A stretch of 64,000 nucleotides of DNA from Luzula sylvatica (lineage: Eukaryota; Streptophyta; Magnoliopsida; Poales; Juncaceae), in the NCBI GenBank assembly GCA_946800325.1, contig OX326956.1, positions 71,171,087-71,235,086 on the forward strand. The letters run 5' to 3'. The notes under the pieces are model-generated. The model saw nothing but the letters and a program-made list of their open reading frames with translations, ran no database searches and was not told where the DNA came from. Below, piece after piece: positions 22,751 to 36,189 of the stretch. The position numbers were made by a program, and so were the translations under genes. Each line of letters opens with the position of its first letter. Position 1 is the first letter of the stretch.

Positions 22751-23805
22751 TTTCTGTTTGGCATCTAGAATTAATTAGGAAGGGAATTAGATGGTGGACC
22801 ATCTCATTATTCCATTTTAATGGTAAATTTTAATTCCAATAAAAATTGGAGTGTCAAAGTGGAGCATCGTCCTCTAATTATTAAATCAAATTATAATTGC
22901 ATTAATATTATAATTAACATTACTATAATATTATAATTAATACTATTTTAACATAATAATAATAATAATAATATTAATTCTAATATCAAGATTAATATAT
23001 TAATATTAATATATTATTAATATTATTATTAATAATAACAATATTAATTCTAATATCAAGATTAATATATTAATATTAATATATTATTAATATTAATAAT
23101 AATAATAATAATATTAATAGATTAAGAATATTAATATATTATTAATTAATAATACGATAATATTATAATTAATATTAGTATATTAATATTAATATATTAA
23201 TGATATTAATATATATTAATATCATAATATGTTAATATTATAATAGTATATTATATGAGTATACAAATATAATTGTATTAATATAAAAACATTAATATAT
23301 TAGTATTATTTATAATATATTAATATTATAATATATTATAATTATAATTAATATTATATTATTATTATTGTTAATATTATAATATTATTATAATTAGTAC
23401 CATATTATTACTATGATTAATAATATCATGATAATTTTATATTGCAATAATGTTATATTATAATCATATTATTAATTTTTGCAGACTAATATTAATATTA
23501 TAATAATATAATATTATAACGATAATATAATAATAATAATATAATAACATAATAATAATAATATTATAATAATTTAATATTATGATAATACTATTATAAT
23601 GTTTTAATTTTAATGAAACATTATTTTTACATTTCCAATTAACGAAACTCCAAAATTTTGTAGACAACCAAACAAAGAATTATATTTTGCAGCATCTAAT
23701 AATTTGGGCATCCAAACAAACTGTGAAATTACTAATTCCAAAAATTTTAATCCTCCACCCTATAATCCGATTCCACTCCACTAATTCCTCTTGCCAAACA
23801 GTCCC
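22751..23805. repeat. AT-rich simple-sequence block, possibly inside a MITE
   Basis: From about 22865 to 23600 the sequence is almost only A and T, built of AAT, ATT and TATTA words with many short palindromes. The flanks carry opposed CTGTTTGGC motifs, and ATAAAT occurs at 22745-22750 and 23806-23811. It may be a PIF/Harbinger- or hAT-like MITE whose core expanded; this is tentative. Confidence 0.4.
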
Positions 23806-24802
23806 ATAAATAATAATATTTTAGGAACAACGAAACAATGATACTTTAAGAATACTCCTTAAATCAATATAAAAATTAAAACCCGCACAATAATCTTCTA
23901 ATATATCGCGCATGGTATTAGTCGTCTACTACTAACTTTTTTAAAATATACATTTTTAGATATATAATAACATTTTGTTTTGGTGTTAATTATATCATTT
24001 TATATACGTGACATTTTTTTTAAAGTACAATGCATGTTTGATTTGTAATATACATTTTTAGATGTACCGTATAATTTTTGATATGCATGACATATTTTTT
24101 GAAATACAATACATATTTGATTTATATTTTTTTGTTGTTGTAATATTTTTTTTTCTAATTATATACTTTTTTAAATATGTGATATATCTTTTTGAATAAC
24201 AATATATCTTTTACATGACTATTATATGTTCTTTCAATAGAAATATACATTTTATGAAAATATCTAGTATATATTTATAATATAAATCTATATCTTTTCT
24301 GAAAATAGCTAGTATATATATTTATAATAAAAAATTATAGTTTTTATGAATATATTTTTGTACATGACTATTCTATTTTTTATTAGCATCTTATACATTT
24401 ATTAAAAAAAATCTTGAACATTTTAGTATTTACCAATTAGCAAGTGCATTTCCCATGATTCAACTCGTATTAATCAGGGCTTTAATATTTTTACCCTTTT
24501 TAAAACCCGAATTATAATATTTATCCTTCTAAAAACCAACTCATCACATTCATCCTCTAAAAAATCTAAGATATCAAAAATATACGAGATATCAAAAATA
24601 TATACCCCGAATTGCTAACTTTGTGTAAAACTGCTATTTGACATTTTCAAAATATGATATCTTTATTTTTGGGAAGGTAAATAATAAATATATGATTTCC
24701 CCTGTTAAGTATCAATTCCCAACAATAACGGGCCTTCATATCGAAAAGCCCATGAGTTAAAACCTAAAAGTAACTATTTGTAAATGTAAAACAGTAAATG
24801 TA
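23806..24802. other. Intergenic AT-rich DNA, nothing recognised
   Basis: TATA/TTTT-rich sequence without supported genes or clear element ends. Confidence 0.5.
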
Positions 24803-24811
24803 ATAACAAAA

Positions 24812-26014
24812 GGGAAATTTACAAATAACTCCCTAACTTTTCTTGAATTTACAAAAAACCTCATAACTTCTGAGAAACTCCAAAAAACATCCTACCTATA
24901 AGGTTTTCTTTTTAATTACCCCCCTATAGGGATATTTCATGATATTATAATTATTTTGGACCAAAATACCCTTTTATTTTTCATCTTTAAATTTAATAAA
25001 CATATTTTTGTATTATTTTATTAATTTAAAATTATTATAAATATTTTTGAACATATACTAATTTAAAAAAACTATATGTCATATACATAATTTTAATATT
25101 TTATTTATTATATATTTTATGATTATCATAGAAAACTAAAATTAAATAAAAATATGATATAAAAAATATTCCTGGAAATATCTTGACAAATGAATATTAT
25201 TCTTGTATTTTATTTTAATGTTAAATATTTGTTAATAAAAATAATTACTAAATAATATTTTTTACCAAATTAGCAATGCATGATTGAACATCAAAACTAA
25301 CATTAAAATAATATTGCCGTTGGTTATAATTTCAACAACTAATTTTATTTCAGGAGTTTTTTTGTAATAATTATTTTAATTAACTATTAACAAATTAGTT
25401 GATGAAATCAATAGTTGTTAATAAAAATAATTACTAAAAACTAGGTGCTGAAATAAAAATAGTTACCACAAAACGAGCTGCTGAAATTAAAATAGTTGTT
25501 GAAATTAAAATTAGCGGCAATATTATTTTAATCCTAGTTTTAATTTTCATTCATTCATTATTAAATTGGCCAGAAAAACTATTTAGTAACTATTTTTATT
25601 AATAACTATTTAACATTAAAATTAAATACTAGAATAATATTAATTTGTCAAGATATTTCCAAGAATATTTCTTATATCATATTTTTATTTAATTTTAATT
25701 TTCTATGATAAAATATATAATAAATAAAAGATTAAAATTATGTATATGACATATAGTTTTTTTAAATTAGTATATGTTAAAAAATATTTATAGTGATTTT
25801 AAATTAATAAAATAATACAAAAATATGTTTATTAAATAAAAAAATAAAAAATAGAGGGGTATTTTGGTCCAAAAAAATTGTAATACCATAAAATACCCCT
25901 ATAAGGAGGTAATTGAAAAAAGAAATCTTGTATGTAGGTTTTTTTTTTGCAGTTTCACAAAATTTAAGGGTTTGTAAATTCAAGAAAAGTTAGGGGGTTA
26001 TTTGTAAATTCCCC
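24812..26014. mobile_element. Fold-back MULE-type element upstream of the chromomethylase
   Basis: It is 1203 bp flanked by the 9-bp duplication ATAACAAAA (24803-24811 and 26015-26023), typical of Mutator-like elements. The ends GGGAAATTTACAAATAAC and GTTATTTGTAAATTCCCC face each other. The inverted arms run about 500 bp inward, leaving a spacer of roughly 200 bp. It has no coding sequence. Its right end lies about 200 bp before the chromomethylase start codon. Confidence 0.85.
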
Positions 26015-26044
26015 ATAACAAAAATGTCATAATAAAGTAAGTAA

Positions 26045-26052
26045 TAAATATA
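26045..26052 (+). promoter_or_regulatory. TATA-like box of the chromomethylase
   Basis: TAAATATA lies in the short segment between the MULE and the coding start. It is weak by sequence but the position fits. Confidence 0.35.
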
Positions 26053-26059
26053 GTTTTCC

Positions 26060-26097
26060 TTTCCCGCTTTATTCACTTTCCTTTCTCAAATTCCCGC
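26060..26097 (+). promoter_or_regulatory. Two E2F-type sites upstream of the chromomethylase
   Basis: TTTCCCGC at 26060-26067 and ATTCCCGC at 26090-26097 both match the E2F consensus WTTSSCSS. They lie 120-155 bp before the start codon. S-phase genes, including plant DNA methyltransferases, commonly carry such sites. Confidence 0.6.
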
Positions 26098-26214
26098 CTG
26101 TTGAAATTCACCATTTATAACTATTGGAGGACTCGTCGCCATTATTGCCCAGTTGAAATTCGCCTCCCTCTCTTTAACCACACGCGCACTTGGTCAGGAG
26201 GTAGATCCCTGATA

Positions 26215-29200
26215 ATGGCGTCTGAAGAAGCACCGATTACTACGCCTCAGACGGCACAGAGGTCGCTTCGGCCACGTAAACGGGCGGAGGAGATGGCGCC
26301 CGCTGTGGACGTAGTTGATTCCGACGAGGAGATTAAAGGAAGGGGTAAGAAGAGGAAGGTGACCAGCAAGGCTGTGCGAATGAAGAAGAAACAGAGTGCC
26401 TCGCTGGTTGCTCTGAGTGGGGATGCGATATCTGAGTCAAATGGGGATTCTTTGGTCAAGAAAGGAAAGGGAAATGCCAGATCAGTACCTGCGAAAGGAA
26501 AGACTGTTTCTTTGGCTAGCGGGTCAGAGAAGAAAACTATTAAGAAACAAAGAACTGTGGTGAAAGGCGACGTTGGTGGTGATGACGTGGCTGATGACGA
26601 GGATAATCTGGATGAAGAAGAGGAGGTGTGTGCAGAGATAGACGAGCCGGCGATTGAAGCCATTACTCGGGTTGCTCAGCCGCGACTATCTCAGAAAAGT
26701 AAAGAAGAAGAAGCGAGTGAAGTATTTTTCGAGGGTGATCCTATTGGGGATTCGGAAGCAAGATCTAGATGGCCTCACCGATACGTCCAAAGGGTATCTG
26801 ATTTTTGTTCTAATTTTGTTAATATTTTGCAAATTGAATGAGTATTTGGGTTTTTTTGTAAATAATTAAAACTTACCTTTGCATTGTATTTCAGGGAGGT
26901 GCAGGATCTTCCAAACAAGACAACATGTATTTTATTTTGTCAATCTTTCATCTTATTTTCACTTCTAGTAATTTCTGAATTGAATATAATTTTGTATTTA
27001 ATTATGTAGTCTCGAGCAACAAGATGAGTTCAAGGCCAAGAAACATTATCTTAAAGCTAAAGTAGATAATATTATTTATGATCTCGGCGACAACGTATAT
27101 GTTCAGGTTATTTGTTCAATATTTTTTCTTTACAACAAGTCAGAAATTATTTTCCAAATATCGTAATCAATGCTAACAAATGTTTTGTTAACATAATTTT
27201 AGTCTTGTGAGGGCATGAAAGATTATATTGGTAGAATTATTGAAATTTTTGAAGGTGTCAATAAGAACAAATATTTTACTGCTCAATGGTTCTTCAGGGC
27301 CGAAGATACGGTACATAATTTTTCTTTGAACCAAAAAAATTTAGGTTAATGTTTTTTATTATAATTTGATCCCATTTTTTTTTGTTTTACAGGTCATTGG
27401 AGCCAATTGTGCTAAAGATATAGATAAAAGAAGAGTATTTTTGTCTGAGGAAAAGAATGATAATTTGCTAGAGTGTATAGTTTCAAAAATAAACATAGCT
27501 CAAGTGGAACCCAATGTAAGAACCTACTATCTCTTTTAAAATTACATATTGGGAAATTTACAAAAACAACCTCCATTATTACTAAATTGCAAAAAGTCCC
27601 TACTTTATTCTTGAGAAATTCAAATTCGTAGGGACTAAATTTCAGATTTCGTTTCAATGTATATTTTTTTTGCAATTTTCATTAACAGGACGGTTTATTT
27701 GTCATTCAAGTTTATTGCAGATTTGTAAATATGTTGTATATTAAATCTGATAATTTTTTTTTTTCAATTATAGATTGATTTGGAGGAAAAAGAGAAGTCT
27801 ATTCCTGAGTGTGATTTTTACTACGACATGTCTTATGATGTCACGTATTCCACTTTTGCAAATTTACCTCGAAGTAATTTTTTTATTTCAAAATTTTCAT
27901 CAAACAATATTAATTTCATGTTCGTGCATTTTTTCTTTATACACATCTTAACTATTTTTTTTATAACGTAGATATTAATGAAGGGGCGAAAAACAAAGAT
28001 GATTCCGGAGCTTCTTCGTCCTCCGTAATTTCTTCTGAGTCTGCTTCTAACAAAAAAGGAGAAGTAGGGGCATTTTCGTCAGAAAAAAATTCTCTTTCCT
28101 TGCTGGATCTCTATTCAGGTTGTGGAGGCATGTCTACTGGTTTATGTCTCGGTGCCGCTTTATCGGGTGTCACTCTTCAAACTGTAAACCCTAAACCCTT
28201 TTACCAAAATATGATTATTAAAATCCAATAATTTATCTAGTTAACTGAAATTAAATTGTTGATTGAAATGCATGTAGTTATGGGCTGTTGATCTCAATGA
28301 GAATGCTTGCCAAAGTCTCCAACAAAACCATCCCAAGACTCAGGTATTTTGTAATATTGAATATTACAGGGGGTTAAGAGTATAAGATATAATCTTTATA
28401 TTTTTTTTGATTTGTTAAGGTGCGGAACGAAAAAGCTGAGAATTTCCTCGAGTTGCTAAAAGAATGGGAGAAATTGTGCGAGATGTATAATGTGCGCAAC
28501 GAGCATTTTGTGTACGCACATGGAGACGCTTTGGAAAGCGATGACGAGGATGATGACTCCGCACCTCTTCCAAAAGATGTTTTCGAGGTGCAGAAATTAA
28601 TGGGAATTTGCTGGGGCGACCCTGTTGGCTTGGGCACTAATGGCTTGCGATTCTTGGTACATTACATATTTTCAAAATATTACATATGCCCCTCCTTATT
28701 CTCAAAATATAAAGGCAAGCTTTCATGTATGCCCCATACATATTCTTAAAATATAACACCCCCTTGCCCCCTGTCTTCTCAAAATATGAAGTCAAAAATT
28801 TATGCGTGCCCTTACATATTCTCAAAATATTTTTCTATTTCGTCGGTCCAATTTGTGATATTTTGAGATTTTGCAAGGTACATGTGAAATTATGCCTTAA
28901 AAATTTCATTTAATTTGTATATTAGGCCCTTACATATTCATTTCATTTCATTTCATTTGTATATTGTGTTGTGTATTTAATTGTTGAATTGATTATTAGG
29001 TGAGGTGGAAAGGATATGGACCAGAGGATGATACATGGGAGCCAATTGACGGCCTTAGGTAATATTTTGTGAAATATTCTTGGTTACTTTGAATTTTGTT
29101 CATATACTTTGTTGAATTTACAGTGGAGCCACTGAGAGAATAAAAGAATTTGTGGTGAGTGGATACAAGAGAAATATTCTCCCTTTGCCAGTAAGCTCAC

Positions 29201-31357
29201 CACATTTTGCTTACTAATTTCTAATTTTTCTAAACTCACCAACTTGGTTTACTGCTTTCTACTTTTTCTAAACTCACCAAAATATATTCATGACAATTTA
29301 GGGCACTGCAGATGTTATATGTGGGGGGCCGCCGTGTCAGGGAATATCAGGATTCAATCGGTTTCGAAACAAAGACAATCCACTAGCAGACGAGAAGAAC
29401 AAACAAATGGTTGTGTTCATGGACGTGGTCGACTACTTGAAGCCCAAGTTTGTGTTGATGGAGAATGTCGTTGATATTGTGAGATTTGCGAATGGGTATT
29501 TGGGGCGATATGCTTTGGGTCGTTTGGTACAATTGAATTATCAATCTCGATTAGGTCTTATGGTTGCGGGATGTTATGGATTGCCGCAATTTCGCATGAG
29601 GGTTTTCTTGTGGGGTGCTTTGCCTACTCAGGTATGTGTTTATGTGTATTTTTAAAGTAGTCCTTGAAAAATATGATAATTAGAATTTACAAAGTTGAGG
29701 TTGCTTCTTTGGGAAGTATGATATTTGAAATCGATTAAACTTAGTTTTGATTGTTTTGAATTGGCAGGTTTTGCCGCAATATCCATTGCCCACACATGAT
29801 GTTTCTGTTAGGGGGAATGTACCTCAAGAATTCGTGGTATTATATATGATGCATTTTTATGAGTTTATTTTGTTATTTATGGTGCAATGTATTCTTTGGT
29901 AAATGCTCATGTTTTTTATTTTATTTTTATTATAGCATCATATTGTTGCATTGGAGGCTAATGCAGATAGGTCTGGTTTAAAAAAGGCCTTGAAGCTTAA
30001 AGATGCCATTTCAGACCTTCCAAATGTATGTCATTTCATATTTTATTAAAATCGAATATGGATTATTAATTAATATTAATCATGACTCAATTTGTTATTT
30101 AGGTGACCAATTTTGAGGAGAAACAAGAAATGCCGTATGACTTGGAAGCTCAGACAGAGTTTCAGCATTACATTCGCCTCACTCGTATCGGTATGTTATT
30201 TTAGTAAAAATGTTTAGATTTGATGATTATTTGTAGTTAATTTGTGTAGTTATATTTGATGAATCTTTATGTCATTATTAATCAGAATTACTGGATAACT
30301 CGTTCGTGGGCGAAAAAGAACCGGAGTATAAGTTATATGACCATCAACCCTTGAAATTAAATAAAGATGATTACTTACGAGTATGTGAAATTCCCAAACA
30401 AAAGGTAATTTATGTATATGATTTGATTGAGCAATTGAAATATATATTTTAGATAAATTCGTGTTGGTAAAATATTAAATGTTTTTCATATGTGATTGTT
30501 TTAGGGTGCAAATTTTAGGCATCTCAAAGGTGTCAAGGTGGACACAGGAAACACTGTCTATTTGGATCCTGAAATCGAGCGGCCTTTACTTCCCTCTGGC
30601 AAACCTCTGGTGAATATACCTATTTACCCTTCATTCTCTAGCTTATTTGAACTTAACAGATTTGACTAACTTTTTTTATTTTTTTGGGGGGTAATTGAAT
30701 GTAGTGTCCTGATTATGCAATTTCATTTATAAAAGGAAAATCTCTGAAGTAAGTTGTGCTATAAATACTAAATTGATATGTAATAATAACTAGTATTATA
30801 TATCCCAACCTAGTTACAAATATTTGTTTTTAGGCCGTTTGGAAGATTATGGTGGGACGAAACTGTGCCTACAGTCGTTACAAGAGCTGAACCGCATAAT
30901 CAGGTTTTTTTCTTCTTTTTTTTAGCTTTATTTCACTTGATATATAATATTTGTATCTAATGACTTGAACAAAATATCATCTCATTTTATGAAATGTTGT
31001 ATGAATTTCAGATTATTCTTCATCCTTCGCAAGATCGTGTTTTGACCATTAGAGAAAATGCGAGGCTTCAAGGATTTCCTGATTACTACAAATTTTATGG
31101 GGTGATCAAACAAAGGTATATATTAAATGGTTCTTAACTTAGTTTTATATTTTGCACTTCATTAAAATTGTGTCATTTGATTCAGGTATATTCAGGTTGG
31201 GAATGCTGTTGCGGTACCAGTGGGTCGTGCATTGGGATTCGCACTTGGTCTAGCCGCGGATAGAGTTACTTGTGACGGTCCAGTATTCACATTGCCAGAG
31301 ATATTTACGGACATGTTGCCAGTTCGCCCTGGTAATTCTGGTGAGGTCGAACAATAA
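26215..31357 (+). CDS. CMT3: Chromomethylase (CMT3-like DNA cytosine-5 methyltransferase)
   Basis: There are 21 exons: 26215-26793, 26895-26926, 27010-27106, 27203-27310, 27393-27515, 27774-27873, 27972-28183, 28278-28343, 28420-28656, 29000-29058, 29124-29190, 29302-29631, 29768-29836, 29936-30025, 30103-30190, 30286-30404, 30505-30609, 30705-30748, 30834-30903, 31012-31115, 31186-31357. All junctions are GT-AG and join to 956 codons without a stop. Residues 1-195 form a charged, basic and acidic tail. A BAH domain follows (exons 3-6). Exon 7 has methyltransferase motif I ([12 protein letters not shown]). A chromodomain (exons 9-11, FEVQKL to [14 protein letters not shown]) keeps the aromatic residues that bind methylated H3K9. 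Exon 12 carries the catalytic PCQ and the ENV motif. Exons 20-21 carry [10 protein letters not shown] and QVGNAVA. CMTs methylate CHG sites at H3K9me2 chromatin in the nucleus. The short N-terminus argues for CMT3 rather than CMT2. Confidence 0.95.
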
Positions 31358-32730
31358 ATTTTTTAACGAAGTGTGGTGTTCAATCATCATTATTATTTAA
31401 CTACTTATTTGGTCATATGACAATTTGAACTTGTTGTAATCTTATTTGATTTGTTGAGGATCTGAGATAATTAAATGCATTTATTGTCATTGAAAATTCA
31501 TATACTGAATGATCATGACAATACACTTAATTCATTATTTACATGAATACAAAAATAATTACAAACAAACATATTATGATAATTACATGTTTTGTTAATA
31601 TGACAAATAATCACATCTGTCGTCTATACGCTTCATAAGAGTTGCAGAATATCAACCAAACAAGTAACAAAACTAAGAAATATGTATGTAATGCACACGG
31701 TTGATTATATAATATTACCAATACAAACTTCATTTGATACAAATAAACAATTAAAATTATAGATGATATCATATTTAAATATTTAACAATGAGAATAATT
31801 GAAAACTAATAACAAATTATAACTAAGAAAAAAAATGATTATAAATTATTCAATATCATATACTAAAAAGTACAAATATTATTTGATTTATGTTGTATTT
31901 AATAAACTATTTGTATTTTGCTTGGAAAACACTTCTCTTCTCTTTTTATTTTTATTAATTAAAAAATTAATATTAAAGTTCTTTCAAAAAAACACAACTG
32001 CAATATACTTAGTATTATGTAATATTTTTTGAAATGATAATTTTGAAAATAATAAATAATAATACTTAAAAGTCAATTATGTGAATAAGTATTTTTTGTA
32101 GTATCATTTCTTACATAATTTTTTTCGAAAATTTAATCTAGAGACATTTTATGTTGACAATTTGGTAATGTGAAGCTCATATTAAAGAAAAAACTATAGA
32201 ATATATATTTGAGAATTGTTTTGAGAATTTTTAAATTGTTCAAAGTTGGTTGTAAAATAATAAACACACATATTTACAAAGTAATCATAGCCACATAAAA
32301 ATTATTAAGTAATCAACAATTCAAATTTTATCATACATCTAATCTAATGATTGCAGTGCCGTTGTATAAAGAAATTGCAGAGAAATTGCTCAAAAATATA
32401 TGAAAATGAGGGTTTGAGTTAATTCTAATATAATGATTGCAGTGCCGTTGTATATAAAAATTGTTCAAAAAAATATATGAACAAGGTACTCAATAAATGC
32501 TTAGTAATATATGCTCTCTTTATCCCCGTTGATATTATCAATAAAAATATGAAATCATATATATTCACGATTGTTCCTTTAAAAAAAAAAATGCTCTCTT
32601 TATGACTGATTTTTTATGACTTCAATGCACAGCAATGATTTCACAAGGAAAACAAAATCATGCAATGTGTGGTACATTTGCTAGACTATAGTAAGTGTAC
32701 ACATATTGTAGATTGAGCGTATAGTTTTTA
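31358..32730. other. Chromomethylase 3' flank and AT-rich intergenic DNA
   Basis: No gene recognised. A segment near TGATTGCAGTGCCGTTGTAT occurs twice (about 32345 and 32435), a short local duplication. Confidence 0.5.
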
Positions 32731-32732
32731 TG

Positions 32733-34068
32733 CTCAAGCTCTAGGTCTCCCATTCATACCACCATTTTTGGGGCAAGACAATGATTTCAGTAAGGAGGCA
32801 AATTTTGCATTCGTTTCGTTCTTTGAACAGAAGAATGTTTCAAGACTCGAAATCTTCTTTATGCAACGCAACACAACACAGCACAACATAATGTTTATTT
32901 ATTTGTTCAATTAAAATGAAGGATAGTAGAATTCAATCACAAAAAGTTAAAAAAAAAAAAAACGAGTAAATGGAGAAGGCTCGGTGGTCCTCCATCCATT
33001 GATGTCAATGAGACTCGAACCCACAACCTCTCACAACATATGATTTCTTGTGTCTCACACCCAACCACTGGGCCACAAACCCATTGGCTCAATCACAAAA
33101 AGTAAAACAAACAATAGTAGAATGAGGAATATATGAAATTTCAATATGAGTTTAACATGCTAATTAATTGTAGTGAACTTATTTTATGTCGCAGCTTGCG
33201 ATGATTACTTTGGGAAGTCCTCGGAGAGTTTGGAGGGAACGACCGTAGATCAAGTCAGATCTTACGTGTCCATGGTCACTAACACCATTAGAGTAGCTGC
33301 TGTGGTATTAAGGAGTTTAATTTCAATTGCACTAAAAAAGAAAAAGAAAAACATTCCAATTTTAATCCATCAAAATATAATAGCCCTTATTTCTACCTAA
33401 AATTCTATACCGATGCACAATATTTAGAACCCCCCCACCTAAAATGTACCCTTTTTTTTTTTTTTTTTTTTTTCTGACCTCCAATTCATGAGATAGTACT
33501 CCATTATGATAGATAGTGCCCTATTGTGAGATCAAACAAATAGTGCCTTGTTACGAAACAGTTTTTTTTAGTTTCGATCATTATGGTCAACTTGTTAAAA
33601 AAATTGAAAATAAAATGTAAACGATTCACAAAACCAATTCTTTTTGCTAGTTCAACAATATATATTATTGACCAATATTGAGGTTGTTACCGTGTTTTCC
33701 AATTTCATCACATTTGACATTAATATAATTAATTAGCAATTCAATTAACATCAATATTTATTAATTAATATATGTTAATTACGTGATACATCTCAATTAT
33801 ACATTAATTGAATTGCTAATTACACATGTTAATATCACATCAAGAATGTTGTTATAAATTAGAGAAGCATTGTATAATTTTTAGCCAATATTTGATGAAT
33901 TACCGAACAATACATCTCCATATATGAATCACCGTTGAATCAAGGGGTGAAATACATGGTATTGTCTTGAATCATTCGAGCGCCGAGAACTCTGTCAACT
34001 TATGCGAGTCCAAACAAGTCATACTTATATAAATTGGGATGGAAATCACGCAACTCAGGTAGCATAAA
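32733..34068 (+). pseudogene. GDSL esterase/lipase copy C, degraded relic
   Basis: Exon 2 remnant at 32733-32885 keeps AQALGLPFIPPFLG but has lost its acceptor AG and has an internal deletion. Exon 3 remnant at 33195-33303 lacks the segment that normally holds the GGNDYNF block. At 33930-34068 the start of exon 4 runs into an exon 5 piece, removing most of the catalytic Asp/His block. Exon 1 is absent. A SINE sits between the exon 2 and exon 3 remnants. Confidence 0.8.
32948..33088 (-). mobile_element. tRNA-derived SINE, copy 1
   Basis: It is about 141 bp, flanked by TCAATCACAAAAAGT on both sides (32933-32947 and 33089-33103). On the minus strand, A-box-like GTGGCCCAGTGG and B-box-like GGGTTCGAGTC are followed by a body ending CCATTTACTCG and a poly(T) tail. 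It shares its sequence with the SINE at 36050. Confidence 0.85.
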
Positions 34069-36035
34069 AAGTAATTAAACAAAAAAAAAATTGAAGAATT
34101 GGACCTTCAATTGTGATTTCAAAACTTTGCAGCCTGCAGGGATCTTTTGCAATTTTGGAAAGGCAAAATCCGAAGTTTTTTTTTTGCAATTTGAAAATGG
34201 AATTGGGGTGGGGACCAGGTTAATTGAATAAGGGTTAGGGGACCGAGTGAATTGAAGAAAGGGTGGGGTGAGGACCAGATCCAGCAGCAGGCCGCACGGC
34301 TTCGATAAAATTTGAGCAAACCTTTCAATTCAGCGAAAGCGTGTACCTTCGGCGTAGGGACCAGCCTCCAGCCCTCTTCTTTATCACGGCGTGGCGAATG
34401 GAGTGGCATGGCGGACCAGCTTCAGCAGCCTCTCTCTCTCTCTCTCTCTCTCTCTCAAACGTGGGGACCAGGCCACTAGATGAGCGTGGCCACTGGTCAG
34501 ATCGTTCAGAAAATAAAAGAGGTTATGTATTCTTATATATTCTATTCAGTCCCCAAATTCAAAATAACATCGAGTTGACAAATAAAAAATAAATGAATGA
34601 ATTAATATTATTAATGGACTTAATTAATAATTTAGTTGATCATTTAATTTAATTGACACGTCAATTAACATGTATTAATATTAATATATTATAAATTATT
34701 TACGTGTCAATTAATATTTAATTAAATTTAATTTACAGATTATTAAATTCATTTAACCATTTTTACCATCTCATTAAAATTAATCAATTCATTTAACCAT
34801 TCCAAAGAATATCAACAGCTCATAATGCCATGTTTGATTTGGGGATTTTGATATACATGAATATGCGAAATACATTAATATTATTATTATTTATATATTG
34901 ATAATCCATGTGAGTTATTTAATTTGTTGTATTTTGAAATCATGAATATAAACTTTTTTGTTTGATTCTTTGATGCAAAATTCATGATTTTAATATTTAA
35001 TATTTATTATATTATTTTATATAATATTATATTTCTTTAATATTATATTATATTGTTTAATATAATATAATATTATATTATATGATGTTATGCTATATTA
35101 TATTATATTATATTGGTTTATATTATATTATATTATATGATAAAATATGATATTATTTTGTGTCATATATATGATATGATATGATAAGAAATGATATTAT
35201 ATTATATGATATGATATGATATGATATTGTTTAATATAATATTGTGTTATATTATAATGAAATACATGAATAGCAAAATACACCAAATCAAGCAATGGAT
35301 TGTACTTGCAACCATAGATATCTAAATACAATTCACCAAACAATGGACGTGTTTGATTTGGGGAATTAAGATGGATTGTGTTTTGAGGGATTTCAATGTG
35401 GATATTGAAATCACGGCCTTGAATTTTTTAGGCCGATACGAAGCTCTTGAGCCGAAAACACAATGCGAGCCGCGAGGATTTTGATCTAAATTGTTTTTTG
35501 ACTTATATGAGATGACGAAGATAATTGTTGTCTTCTTATATGAACAATTTGGTAGAAACATAAGATTGACTAGATCAATACAATTTGGCGAGTCCAGTAC
35601 ATATTTCGTCAACGGGTAATTTTATGGTATACATTTTTTTCAAATCGTATTCAAATTGAAAAAGGTAATTTAAGAATCCTTTCAATGTTATTTATTCATA
35701 ATATGTTTAAAAACCCCGAGCTGAAACACAAATTCATCACCAATTGAGTATTAATGGGAAGTTTTACATATGGACGCCACTCAATTTTTTTTCTTAAATA
35801 TCATTTCGGGATTGAATTACTGTTTTGATTCAGTGTGTCTAGTATTCTTGTTAAAATCATCATTCATAAAATAAGAAAATCTAATTAATTTTCAAAAACA
35901 TCAAAAAAATTTGAAAGGTTGAGACACAAAAAAATTAGCATACAAATAATAAAGGTTGTGAAACATCAAAAACATCAAAAAAAACATCAAAAAAATTCAT
36001 CACCAATTGTCGACAATGCATACAATCTAGTATTT
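34069..36035. other. Repeat-rich intergenic region
   Basis: No gene recognised. It contains a (CT)n run at about 34432-34457 and a TATTA/GATAT-rich simple-sequence block at 34980-35240. The open frames at 34119-34592 and 35322-35612 have no supporting features. Confidence 0.5.
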
Positions 36036-36049
36036 AAATTAGCATCACA

Positions 36050-36189
36050 TGCAGATGGGCTTGTGACTCAGTGATTGAGTGTGAGACACAAAAAAATCAT
36101 ATGTTGTGAGAGATTGTGGATTTGAATCTTATTGACATAAATAAATGAAGAATCACCGAACCTTCTCCATTTACATTTACTCGTTTTTT
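36050..36189 (+). mobile_element. tRNA-derived SINE, copy 2
   Basis: It is about 140 bp, flanked by AAATTAGCATCACA (36036-36049 and 36190-36203). It has A-box-like GTGACTCAGTGATTGAG, B-box-like GGATTTGAATC and a short T tail after TTACTCG. It lies about 100 bp upstream of the TATA box of GDSL copy D. Confidence 0.85.

Noticed and set aside
26247..26663. Minus-strand 138-codon frame within chromomethylase exon 1
   Set aside because: It is antisense to the charged N-terminal exon; the Ser/Ala-rich composition is explained by the coding strand.
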